Shown piece by piece: positions 1 to 7,384 of a DNA stretch of 64,000 nucleotides (positions within the stretch are counted from its first letter, which is position 1; each line of letters starts with the position of its first letter). A program made the translations under genes and the position numbers. The DNA lies in NCBI RefSeq assembly GCF_000720635.1, contig NZ_JOCF01000011.1, positions 62,001-126,000 of the forward strand. Reading direction: 5' to 3'. This DNA comes from Streptomyces sp. NRRL WC-3742 (GTDB taxonomy: Bacteria > Actinomycetota > Actinomycetes > Streptomycetales > Streptomycetaceae). The notes beneath the pieces are model-generated. The model saw only the letters and a list, made by a program, of their open reading frames with translations, was not told where the DNA came from and did not search any database.

Positions 1-339
1 CGCCAGGCGGTTCAAGCCTGAAGGCAGGGTTCACGTCCGAATGCCCGCAAACCGCCCTAACCCCGGAGGTGGTCCTCGTGCACACGCGACAGCGTACGCA
101 GCCTGGAAATACAACTAATCGGGCATCAACCACTATTAGCCGCAAAGAGGCTTCAGATCATTACACGCCCGTTGCCAACCCCACCCGCGCGTCGGCTTGT
201 GATCACATTCACGCGTGCCCCCCTTGCCGGTTTCGGAGGGCAGGCTTACTGTTCTCGATATATCGAGCCGATACATCGAAACGGCATACTGTTCCGGTGC
301 TCGGCCGAACCAGGGTCGAGAGGGAGGAGGACGACACCC
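1..339. other. Intergenic stretch before padR, relatively AT-rich
   Basis: No convincing gene is visible here. Bases 1 to about 60 may be the 3' flank of an upstream gene outside the window. Bases 100–180 are clearly less GC-rich than the rest of the window. The right half carries the putative padR operator and promoter, annotated separately. Confidence 0.5.
247..294 (+). promoter_or_regulatory. Putative PadR operator and promoter region
   Basis: A perfect 14-bp palindrome (ctcgatatatcgag, 254–267) is followed by a half-conserved copy (gatacatcga, 270–279). Both lie between two copies of TACTGTTC (247–254 and 287–294), the second of which contains a TANNNT-like -10. PadR-family repressors usually bind short palindromes in their own promoter, so autoregulation is inferred. 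Confidence 0.45.
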
Positions 340-1035
340 GTGGGCCGACGCTCAGGAGTGCTGGAGTTCGCCGTCCTCGGCCTGCTCCACGACGCACCGA
401 TGCACGGGTACGAGCTGCGCAAGCGGCTCAACATCCTGCTCGGTACGTTCCGCGCACTCTCCTACGGAACGCTCTACCCCTGCCTGAAGAGCCTGGTCGC
501 CCAGGGTTTCCTCGTCGAGGACAACCCGGACGTCGAGTACGTCCCGGCCACCGCGCTCAACGGCAAGCGGTCGAAGATCGTCTACCGGCTCTCCGCCGAG
601 GGCAAGCAGCGCTTCGAGGAGCTGCTCGCCGACTCAGGCCCCGACGCCTGGGAGGACGAGCACTTCGGCGTCCACTTCGCCTTCTTCGGGCAGACCGACC
701 GGGCCGTGCGCATGCGCGTCCTGGAAGGCCGCCGCAGTCGGCTGGAGGAGCGCCTGGAGCGGATGCGCAACTCGCTGGCCCGCGCCCGCGAGCGGTTCGA
801 CGACTACACCGTCGAGCTGCAGCGGCACGGACTCGAGTCGGTGGAGCGCGAGGTCCGCTGGCTCAACGAACTGATCGAGACCGAGCGGGCCAACCGCACC
901 GGCCGGCCCGATCCCGCCAACGGCACCACCGCCGTACACCCCAGGACTTCGGACGGCCGTGGCCAGGAGGGCGGGTCCCAGGACCCGCCCGGGCCACCGT
1001 ACGACCGCCCGGGGCGCTCCGACCAGGAGCGCTGA
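340..1035 (+). CDS. PadR-family transcriptional regulator
   Basis: A 231-aa regulator. The GTG start at 340 is set by the purine-rich RBS agggaggagg (321–330); upstream in-frame ATGs have no RBS. Residues about 7–80 form a PadR winged helix-turn-helix (LEFAVLGLLHDAPMHGYELR, then YGTLYPCLKSL). The region around 110–190 is helical and charged, like the PadR C-terminal dimerisation domain, and the last 40 residues are Gly/Pro-rich and probably disordered. The inositol-1-phosphate synthase gene begins 126 bp downstream on the same strand, so co-transcription or control of ino1 is possible. A PadR gene beside ino1 is, from memory, the usual streptomycete arrangement. The ligand is unknown. Confidence 0.9.
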   Translation: MGRRSGVLEFAVLGLLHDAPMHGYELRKRLNILLGTFRALSYGTLYPCLKSLVAQGFLVEDNPDVEYVPATALNGKRSKIVYRLSAEGKQRFEELLADSGPDAWEDEHFGVHFAFFGQTDRAVRMRVLEGRRSRLEERLERMRNSLARARERFDDYTVELQRHGLESVEREVRWLNELIETERANRTGRPDPANGTTAVHPRTSDGRGQEGGSQDPPGPPYDRPGRSDQER

Positions 1036-1161
1036 CACCGCGCCAGCCCCGTGCCGCGCGGCAGGAGTGGGCGCCTCGCGCCCGTACAAAGCAGTCATCG
1101 AAGAAGCAGGACGAGTTCCGCCCACCCGGCGGTCCTCATGAGATCAGAGGGAGCAACCGGA

Positions 1162-2244
1162 ATGGGTTCGGTTCGCGTAGCCATCGTGGGCGTCGGCAAC
1201 TGCGCCGCGTCGCTGGTGCAGGGTGTCGAGTTCTACAAGGACGCCGACCCGGCCGGCAAGGTCCCCGGCCTGATGCACGTCCAGTTCGGTGACTACCACG
1301 TCGGTGACGTGGAGTTCGTCGCCGCCTTCGACGTGGACGCCAAGAAGGTCGGCTTCGACCTGGCGGACGCCATCGGCAACAGCGAGAACAACACCATCAA
1401 GATCTGCGACGTGCCGCCGACCGGCGTCACCGTGCAGCGTGGCCACACCCTCGACGGTCTGGGCAAGTACTACCGCCAGACCATCGAGGAGTCGGACGAG
1501 ACCCCGGTCGACGTCGTCCGGATCCTCAAGGACAAGCAGGTCGACGTCCTCGTCTGCTACCTGCCCGTCGGCTCCGAGGACGCGGCCAAGTTCTACGCCC
1601 AGTGCGCCATCGACGCCAAGGTCGCCTTCGTGAACGCCCTGCCGGTGTTCATCGCGGGCACCAAGGAGTGGGCGGACAAGTTCACCGAGGCCGGCGTGCC
1701 GATCGTCGGTGACGACATCAAGTCCCAGGTCGGCGCCACCATCACGCACCGCGTGATGGCCAAGCTGTTCGAGGACCGCGGTGTCATCCTCGAGCGCACC
1801 ATGCAGCTGAACGTCGGCGGCAACATGGACTTCAAGAACATGCTCGAGCGCGAGCGCCTGGAGTCCAAGAAGATCTCCAAGACGCAGGCCGTCACCTCGC
1901 AGATCCGCGACCGCGAGCTGGGCGAGAAGAACGTCCACATCGGTCCCTCGGACTACGTGGCCTGGCTGGACGACCGCAAGTGGGCCTACGTCCGCCTCGA
2001 GGGCCGCGCGTTCGGCAACGTCCCGCTGAACCTGGAGTACAAGCTCGAGGTCTGGGACTCCCCGAACTCCGCCGGTGTCATCATCGACGCCGTGCGCGCC
2101 GCGAAGATCGCCATGGACCGCGGCATCGGCGGCCCGATCCTGTCGGCCTCCTCGTACTTCATGAAGTCCCCGCCGGTCCAGTACTTCGACGACGAGGCCA
2201 AGGAGAACGTCGAGAAGTTCATCCGCGGCGAGGTCGAGCGCTGA
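1162..2244 (+). CDS. ino1: Inositol-3-phosphate (myo-inositol-1-phosphate) synthase
   Basis: A 360-aa NAD-dependent enzyme that converts glucose-6-phosphate to inositol phosphate. In actinobacteria this supplies phosphatidylinositol and mycothiol. The N-terminus has the Rossmann motif [13 protein letters not shown]. Later blocks typical of the short actinobacterial form include [34 protein letters not shown] and [12 protein letters not shown] chose ATG 1162 because the protein then begins [13 protein letters not shown] at the expected distance from the NAD motif, with agaggga upstream. An in-frame ATG at 1138 would add eight residues. A strong hairpin follows at 2280–2307. Confidence 0.95.
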   Translation: MGSVRVAIVGVGNCAASLVQGVEFYKDADPAGKVPGLMHVQFGDYHVGDVEFVAAFDVDAKKVGFDLADAIGNSENNTIKICDVPPTGVTVQRGHTLDGLGKYYRQTIEESDETPVDVVRILKDKQVDVLVCYLPVGSEDAAKFYAQCAIDAKVAFVNALPVFIAGTKEWADKFTEAGVPIVGDDIKSQVGATITHRVMAKLFEDRGVILERTMQLNVGGNMDFKNMLERERLESKKISKTQAVTSQIRDRELGEKNVHIGPSDYVAWLDDRKWAYVRLEGRAFGNVPLNLEYKLEVWDSPNSAGVIIDAVRAAKIAMDRGIGGPILSASSYFMKSPPVQYFDDEAKENVEKFIRGEVER

Positions 2245-2279
2245 ACTGAAGCGGGCTGACCGCTCCTGGCTCCACCGAA

Positions 2280-2307
2280 GGGCCCACGACCACCGGTTCG
2301 TGGGCCC
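2280..2307. terminator. Hairpin terminator after ino1
   Basis: Perfect 10-bp arms (gggcccacga and tcgtgggccc) flank an 8-nt loop, followed by ttcacctttt. Confidence 0.85.
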
Positions 2308-2327
2308 TTCACCTTTTCCCGGCCGAT

Positions 2328-2341
2328 GTTTCACGTGAAAC
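2328..2341. other. parS: parS site (ParB-binding), perfect palindrome
   Basis: GTTTCACGTGAAAC matches the actinobacterial parS consensus exactly. It is intergenic, just before the MFS gene. The ATG at 2326 reads through it as MFHVKH and makes a false start for that gene. Confidence 0.92.
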
Positions 2342-2370
2342 ACCGGCGGGTTCCATGGCACCCTGGGCGG

Positions 2371-3696
2371 GTGGCGATCACCGAGAACGGCAGCACCCAC
2401 CAGTCCGCGCACCGCGCCACCCTCCTGGACCTGCTCCGGGGCCGTGACTTCCGGATGCTGCTGACCGCCCGGGTGCTCTCCCAGCTCTCGGACGGCGTCT
2501 TCCAGGTCTCGCTCGCCGCCTACGTGGTCTTCTCCCCCGAGAAGCAGTCCTCCCCCACCGACATCGCCACCGTGCTCGCCGGGATGCTGCTGCCGTTCTC
2601 GGTGATCGGCCCGTTCGCCGGGGTGCTGCTCGACCGCTGGCGCCGCCGCCAGGTCCTGTACTTCGGCAACCTGGCCCGCTTCGGGCTGGGCCTGGCCACC
2701 GGCGCGCTGCTCCTGGCCGAGGCGCCGCACTGGATGTTCATCGCCTCCGCCCTGCTGGTCACCGCGCTCAACCGGTTCATCCTGGCCGGCCTCTCCGCCG
2801 CCCTGCCCCGGGTGGTGGTGCAGGACCACCTGGTCACCGCCAACGCGCTCTCCCCCACCCTCGGTTCGGTCGCCGCCGCCACGGGCGGAGCCGTCGGCTT
2901 CCTGCTGCACCAGGTGATGAACCCCGGCCCGAAGGCGGACGCCGCCCTGGTCACGGTCGCCTCGCTGCTCTACCTGTCGGCCGCGCTGACCGCCCGCCGG
3001 ATGGACCGCGACCTCCTCGGGCCCGAGCCCCGCGACGACCACCCGAAGCTCGGTCAGGCGCTGGTGCGCGCCGCCGTGGAACTCCGCGCGGCCCTGCGCC
3101 ACCTCGTCCGGGACTGCCGGCCCGCCGTGCACGCGCTGGCCGCCGTCACCGCGGCCCGGTTCTGCTACGGCGTGCTGATCGTGGTCGTGGTGACGCTCGC
3201 CCGCTACACCTTCAACGACCCGGCCAAGCCCGCGGACGGCCTGGTCACCCTCGGCCAGGCGGTCGCCTTCTCCGCCGCCGGCTTCTTCGTCGCCGCCCTG
3301 GTCAGCCCCTGGTGCACCCGGAGGATGGGCCTGGCCGGGTGGATGACGACCTGCCTGGTCGCCCCGGTGGTCTTCGTCCCCGCGCTCGGCCTGAGCTTCA
3401 GCCTGGTGCCCTGCCTGATCGCCGCACTGCTGCTCGGGGTGGTCACCCAGGGCACCAAGATCTGCGCCGACACCCTGGTTCAGGAGTCGGTCGAGGACGA
3501 GTACCGCGGCCGCGTGTTCGCCATCTACGACGTGCTGTTCAACGTGGCCTTCGTGGCCGCCGCCCTGGTCACCGCGCTGGTGCTGCCGCTGTCCGGCCGC
3601 TCGGCGGCGGTGGTCGTCGCGGTGGCGGGGGTGTACGCGCTCACCGCCGCGCTCTACCTGCTCGCCGCGCGCCGGAGCGCCCCGCTCCCCCACTGA
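2371..3696 (+). CDS. MFS transporter (MFS_3-like exporter)
   Basis: A 441-aa polytopic protein with roughly 10–12 hydrophobic segments. The MFS-type N-terminus (LRGRDFRMLLTARVLSQLSD) is followed by the basic cytoplasmic loop LLDRWRRRQVL, which resembles the MFS 2–3 loop motif. The family mostly exports small molecules; the substrate cannot be read from the sequence. I prefer the GTG at 2371. The upstream ATG at 2326 overlaps a parS site and would encode MFHVKHRRVPWHPGR, which is not membrane-protein-like. Neither start has a strong RBS. The gene stands alone between the ino1 terminator and the LppU-like pair. Confidence 0.85.
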   Translation: MAITENGSTHQSAHRATLLDLLRGRDFRMLLTARVLSQLSDGVFQVSLAAYVVFSPEKQSSPTDIATVLAGMLLPFSVIGPFAGVLLDRWRRRQVLYFGNLARFGLGLATGALLLAEAPHWMFIASALLVTALNRFILAGLSAALPRVVVQDHLVTANALSPTLGSVAAATGGAVGFLLHQVMNPGPKADAALVTVASLLYLSAALTARRMDRDLLGPEPRDDHPKLGQALVRAAVELRAALRHLVRDCRPAVHALAAVTAARFCYGVLIVVVVTLARYTFNDPAKPADGLVTLGQAVAFSAAGFFVAALVSPWCTRRMGLAGWMTTCLVAPVVFVPALGLSFSLVPCLIAALLLGVVTQGTKICADTLVQESVEDEYRGRVFAIYDVLFNVAFVAAALVTALVLPLSGRSAAVVVAVAGVYALTAALYLLAARRSAPLPH

Positions 3697-3806
3697 CCTG
3701 CCCCGCCCGCCTCCCCCGGGGCCTCTCGACGGATTGCGTCGGAACGACTCGCTAAGGTACGTCAGACCTGTCGCAGCGCCAGTACTCGGTTTCGGGGGAC
3801 GAACTG

Positions 3807-4433
3807 ATGAGCACACCGCCCGGCCCGTACGGGCCTCCGCCCGCCGGGTACGCCCCGCCGCCGCCCGGGCCCCAGCCCGGCCCGCCGGGTTTCGGGCCCC
3901 CGCCGCCCGCCTACGGCCAACCCGCGCCCGGGTACGGACCACCGCCGCAGCCCGCGTACGGCCACCCCCCGTACGGGCAGCAGCCTCCGTACGGGCAGCA
4001 GCCCCCGCCGCCCCAGCCGCCGTACGGGCAGCAGCAGCCGTACGGCTACGCGCCGGTGGGCGCACCGCCGGCCCGGCCCGCCAGGCGTGGCCGCGGCAAG
4101 CTGCGGATCCTCGGCGCGATCGGCGCCTGCGGCGCCCTCGCGGTCGGCTACTTCGTGGCCGGCCCGAGCGTGAGCAGCGCCAAGCCCGGCGACTGCGTCC
4201 GGATCAGCGGCTCCCGATCGATCGAGATCGTCAAGTGCAGTGATTCGAAGGCGAATCGGCGCGTACTGTCGAAGTTCGAGAACACCGGAGACGTCGGCAA
4301 GTGCCGACCCGATCCACGGTCCACCGACGCCTACTCCGGCAAGAGTGGCCGCCGCTGGAACAAGAAGCGGTACGTGCTCTGCCTCGGCCCGCTCACACCC
4401 GCCGTCGGCACGCCGCCGGTCAAGAAGACCTGA
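3807..4433 (+). CDS. LppU/SCO3897-family membrane protein, Pro/Gly/Tyr-rich N-terminus
   Basis: A 208-aa protein starting at ATG 3807, preceded by gggggac. Residues 1–90 are a low-complexity cytoplasmic tail of PPYGQQ- and PPPP-type repeats. A basic stop (RRGRGKLR) precedes one transmembrane helix (about 97–117). The 90-residue extracellular domain contains GDCV, VKC, GKC and YVLCLG, four cysteines likely to form disulfides. The same domain ends the next gene, so the two appear to be tandem paralogues. This resembles the LppU/SCO3897 family; the biochemical role is unknown. Confidence 0.75.
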   Translation: MSTPPGPYGPPPAGYAPPPPGPQPGPPGFGPPPPAYGQPAPGYGPPPQPAYGHPPYGQQPPYGQQPPPPQPPYGQQQPYGYAPVGAPPARPARRGRGKLRILGAIGACGALAVGYFVAGPSVSSAKPGDCVRISGSRSIEIVKCSDSKANRRVLSKFENTGDVGKCRPDPRSTDAYSGKSGRRWNKKRYVLCLGPLTPAVGTPPVKKT

Positions 4434-4464
4434 GTTTTCCGAAACGACGTTCCTGGGGGATCCC

Positions 4465-5547
4465 TTGTCCGTTCCGCCGCCGCCGATGCCGTACGGCGCT
4501 CCGCCGCCCGGTGACGGCAACCCGTACTCCTCCGGCAACCCCTACGGCCCGCCGGCCCCGCCCCCGCAGGGCCCGCCCAACCCGCCCGGGTACGGCTACC
4601 CGAGCGCCCCGCCGCCGCCCCAGCAGCCGTACGGCGCCCCGCCCCCGCCGGCCGGTTACGACTACGGCGGCGGCTACGGCGGGGGCTACGGAGGCGGTTT
4701 CGGGGGTGGCGACGGCTACGGCTACCCGCCGCCGATGGACGGGCCCGCCTGCCGGTTCTGCGGCGGCATGCCGGCCGTGGAGACCAACGTGCGCGGCCAC
4801 CAGGGCATGGTGCTCTGGTACCGGATGCTGCGGATGCCCGGCCCGTTCTGCCGCACCTGCGGCACGGCGACGGTGCGCGACATGTCGGCCCGCACGCTCG
4901 TCCAGGGCTGGTGGGGCTGGATCTCCATGGTCCTGACGCCCATCACCCTGTTGATGAACGCCTTCGCCAACAGCAAGATCAAGAAGCTGCCGCCGCCGGT
5001 CCCCGGCACCCACGGCCCGCAGCTGGACCCGGGCGTCCCGCTGGGCCGTCGGCCGCACATGGCGATGCTGCTGCTGCCGGGCTCGCTGGTGATCGCCCTG
5101 CTGCTGGTGGCCGGAGGGGTGTTCGACCACAAGGGCGACGACACCCACGTCGTCGTCGACCCGGTGTCGAGCCCGAGCCGGTACACCATCCCGCCGCTGC
5201 CCAGCCCGACCTACACCATCCCGCCCTACACCCCGAGGCCGCTGCCCAGCCCCACCATCACGCCGTACACGCCGAAGCCGCTCAACCCGGCGGACGACGC
5301 CAAGGTCGGTGACTGCCTGCGCAACGAGAACGGCGACACCGGGGCCACCGAGGACTCCAACCCGAAGGTCGCGATCCTGCCCTGCACGGACGCCAAGGCC
5401 CAGTACAAGGTGATCTACAAGTACACGGCCACGTCCGACCACACGGTCTGCGACAAGCAGCCGAAGGCCAACGGCTGGTACACCAGCAAGCACCCCGCCC
5501 TCCCGGCGCTGGACTACGTCCTGTGCCTGCGGGCGGTCAACAGCTGA
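4465..5547 (+). CDS. LppU/SCO3897-family membrane protein with zinc-ribbon-like segment
   Basis: A 360-aa paralogue of the preceding gene, 31 bp after it. A TTG start at 4465 with gggggat just upstream is preferred; ATG 4486 is an alternative. Residues 1–90 are Pro/Gly/Tyr-rich with GGGYGGGYGGG repeats. Residues about 92–130 carry two CxxC pairs (CRFCGG and CRTCGT), typical of a treble-clef or zinc ribbon. Two hydrophobic helices follow (about 137–160 and 196–217), then a Pro/Thr-rich linker and the shared C-terminal domain (GDCLRN, LPCTD, VCDK, YVLCL). The upstream gene lacks the ribbon and has only one helix, so this copy is the more elaborate of the pair. Confidence 0.75.
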   Translation: MSVPPPPMPYGAPPPGDGNPYSSGNPYGPPAPPPQGPPNPPGYGYPSAPPPPQQPYGAPPPPAGYDYGGGYGGGYGGGFGGGDGYGYPPPMDGPACRFCGGMPAVETNVRGHQGMVLWYRMLRMPGPFCRTCGTATVRDMSARTLVQGWWGWISMVLTPITLLMNAFANSKIKKLPPPVPGTHGPQLDPGVPLGRRPHMAMLLLPGSLVIALLLVAGGVFDHKGDDTHVVVDPVSSPSRYTIPPLPSPTYTIPPYTPRPLPSPTITPYTPKPLNPADDAKVGDCLRNENGDTGATEDSNPKVAILPCTDAKAQYKVIYKYTATSDHTVCDKQPKANGWYTSKHPALPALDYVLCLRAVNS

Positions 5548-5560
5548 GGCGCCGTACGGG

Positions 5561-5598
5561 GAACGGGGGGTGGACCGGTTCCGGTCCACCCCCCGTTC
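5561..5598. terminator. Bidirectional terminator between convergent genes
   Basis: A perfect 18-bp stem (5561–5578 with 5581–5598) and 2-nt loop lies between the stop of the LppU-like gene (5547) and the stop of cca (5612). Confidence 0.85.
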
Positions 5599-5611
5599 AC
5601 GTGCGCGGGGC

Positions 5612-7108
5612 TCAGCCCTGCGGCTGCTCCGCCCACCAGGCGCGCAGCGCGGCGACCGCCTCGTCCGGCTCCATCGGGCCGTGCTCCAGGCGCAGTTCGA
5701 GCATGTGCTTGTACGCCTTGCCGACCATCGGCCCGGGCTTGATGCCGAGCAGCTCCATGATCTGGTTGCCGTCCAGCGCCGGGCGGACGGCGTCCAGCTC
5801 CTCCTGCGCCTTGAGCTCGGAGATGCGCTGCTCCAGGCCGTCGTAGGTGCGCGAGAGCGCGGCCGCCTTCTTCCGGTTGCGGGTGGTGCAGTCCGAGCGG
5901 GTCAGCTTGTGCAGCCGCTCCAGCAGCGGGCCCGCGTCGGTGACGTAGCGGCGCACCGCGGAGTCCGTCCACTCGCCGCCGCCGTAGCCGTGGAAGCGCA
6001 GGTGGAGCTCGACCAGGCGCGAGACGTCCTCGGTGAGCTCCTTGGAGTACTTGAGCTCCCGCATCCGCTTGCGGGTCATCTTGGCGCCGACCACCTCGTG
6101 GTGGTGGAAGGAGACCCGGCCGTCCGACTCGAAGCGGCGGGTACGCGGCTTGCCGATGTCGTGCAGCAGCGCGGCCAGGCGCAGGGCGAGGTCCGGGCCG
6201 TCCTGCTCCAGGGCGATGGCCTGCTCCAGGACGGTCAGCGAGTGCTCGTAGACGTCCTTGTGCCGGTGGTGCTCGTCGGCCTCCAGCCGCAGCGCGGGCA
6301 GTTCGGGCAGCACGAACCCCGCCAGGCCCGTGTCGACCAGCAGCCGCAGGCCCTTCACCGGGTGATCGGCGAGCAGCAGCTTGTTCAGCTCGGCCTGGAC
6401 GCGCTCGGCCGAGACGATGGTGATCCGCTCGGCCATCGCCGTCATCGCGGCGACCACCTCGGGCGCCGGGTCGAAGTCCAGCTGGGCGGCGAAGCGGGCG
6501 GCGCGCATCATCCGCAGCGGGTCGTCCGAGAAGGACTCCTCCGGGGTGGCGGGGGTGCGCAGCACCCGGGCCTCCAGGTCCTCCAGGCCGCCGTGCGGGT
6601 CGACGAAGCCGCGCCCGGGCAGGTCGACGGCCATCGCGTTGACCGTGAAGTCCCGGCGGACGAGGTCCTCCTCGATGGAGTCGCCGTAGCTGACCTCGGG
6701 CTTGCGGGAGGTGCGGTCGTACGCCTCGGAACGGTAGGTGGTGATCTCGATCAGGAAGGACCCCTCGGCGGTGTCCTTGCGGGCGCCGACCGTGCCGAAG
6801 GCGATGCCGACGTCCCAGACCGCGTCCGCCCAGCCCTTGACCAGCTTGAGGACCTGCTGCGGGCGGGCGTCGGTGGTGAAGTCCAGGTCGTTGCCGAGCC
6901 GGCCGAGCAGAGCGTCGCGCACCGAGCCGCCGACCAGTGCCAGCCGGTGACCGGCCGTCTGGAACCGGCGGGCGACCTCGTCGGCCACCGGCGACACCCG
7001 CAGCAGCTCTTGCAGACCCATCGTCTGGGCCGCGCTCAGCCCTGGGGCGACCTGGGCGGCGGTGCTGGAAGGGTCGGTGTGCGCGGTGGACTCATTGGCA
7101 GTGGACAC
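5612..7108 (-). CDS. cca: CCA tRNA nucleotidyltransferase
   Basis: A 498-aa class II polymerase that adds or repairs the 3' CCA of tRNAs. The nucleotidyltransferase head shows LVGGSVRDALLG and the DLDF metal-binding pair, then VRRDFTVNAMAVDLPG. The RNA-binding neck has DPLRMMRAARFAAQLDF. A C-terminal HD domain is marked by LAALLHDIGKPRTR. Size and order fit the actinobacterial CCA/poly(A) polymerase family. The ATG at 7108 is the first start that keeps the Ser/Thr-rich leader short. It is divergent from the DUF6049 gene across 276 bp. One of the two tRNA-Ile genes in this window lacks an encoded CCA and would need this enzyme. Confidence 0.93.
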   Translation of the reverse strand: MSTANESTAHTDPSSTAAQVAPGLSAAQTMGLQELLRVSPVADEVARRFQTAGHRLALVGGSVRDALLGRLGNDLDFTTDARPQQVLKLVKGWADAVWDVGIAFGTVGARKDTAEGSFLIEITTYRSEAYDRTSRKPEVSYGDSIEEDLVRRDFTVNAMAVDLPGRGFVDPHGGLEDLEARVLRTPATPEESFSDDPLRMMRAARFAAQLDFDPAPEVVAAMTAMAERITIVSAERVQAELNKLLLADHPVKGLRLLVDTGLAGFVLPELPALRLEADEHHRHKDVYEHSLTVLEQAIALEQDGPDLALRLAALLHDIGKPRTRRFESDGRVSFHHHEVVGAKMTRKRMRELKYSKELTEDVSRLVELHLRFHGYGGGEWTDSAVRRYVTDAGPLLERLHKLTRSDCTTRNRKKAAALSRTYDGLEQRISELKAQEELDAVRPALDGNQIMELLGIKPGPMVGKAYKHMLELRLEHGPMEPDEAVAALRAWWAEQPQG

Positions 7109-7384
7109 GGCTCACAAGGGTACGTGCCCCGGCAGGTCAACCGCCCGCGCGTTTCGAGCGTCTCACCCCAGAGCCCGCAACACTGCACGCCGGGCTGCAT
7201 CGTTACCATGCCGGTGGACGAGTCTCGGGCACCGGACAGGGGATGCGGTGTCACGCGTCGCGGCGGCCGGCGGAACCTCCCGGCGGCAGTGCGGCGGACA
7301 GCGTCGAGTGCATCACGTCGGGCGGGCCACGCCGGGCGGTCACCCATCAGCAGCGAGCGATCGAGAACGGCGAGGGCGGAACGA

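Noticed and set aside
2326..2370. MFHVKHRRVPWHPGR as the start of the MFS transporter
   Set aside because: Encoded by a parS site and its flank, without RBS, and unlike MFS N-termini.
1144..4065. Long open frame on the minus strand (973 codons) opposite ino1 and the MFS gene
   Set aside because: A shadow of GC-rich coding DNA: repetitive charged composition, no domains, and it spans two well-supported genes and a terminator.
5595..5606. Possible parS near the cca terminator (gttcacgtgcgc)
   Set aside because: The half-sites do not match beyond CACGTG.
5570..7384. N-terminal extension of the DUF6049 frame back to 5570
   Set aside because: It crosses the whole cca gene in antisense and delays the signal peptide by 600 residues; GTG 7385 has an RBS and leads directly to the signal sequence.
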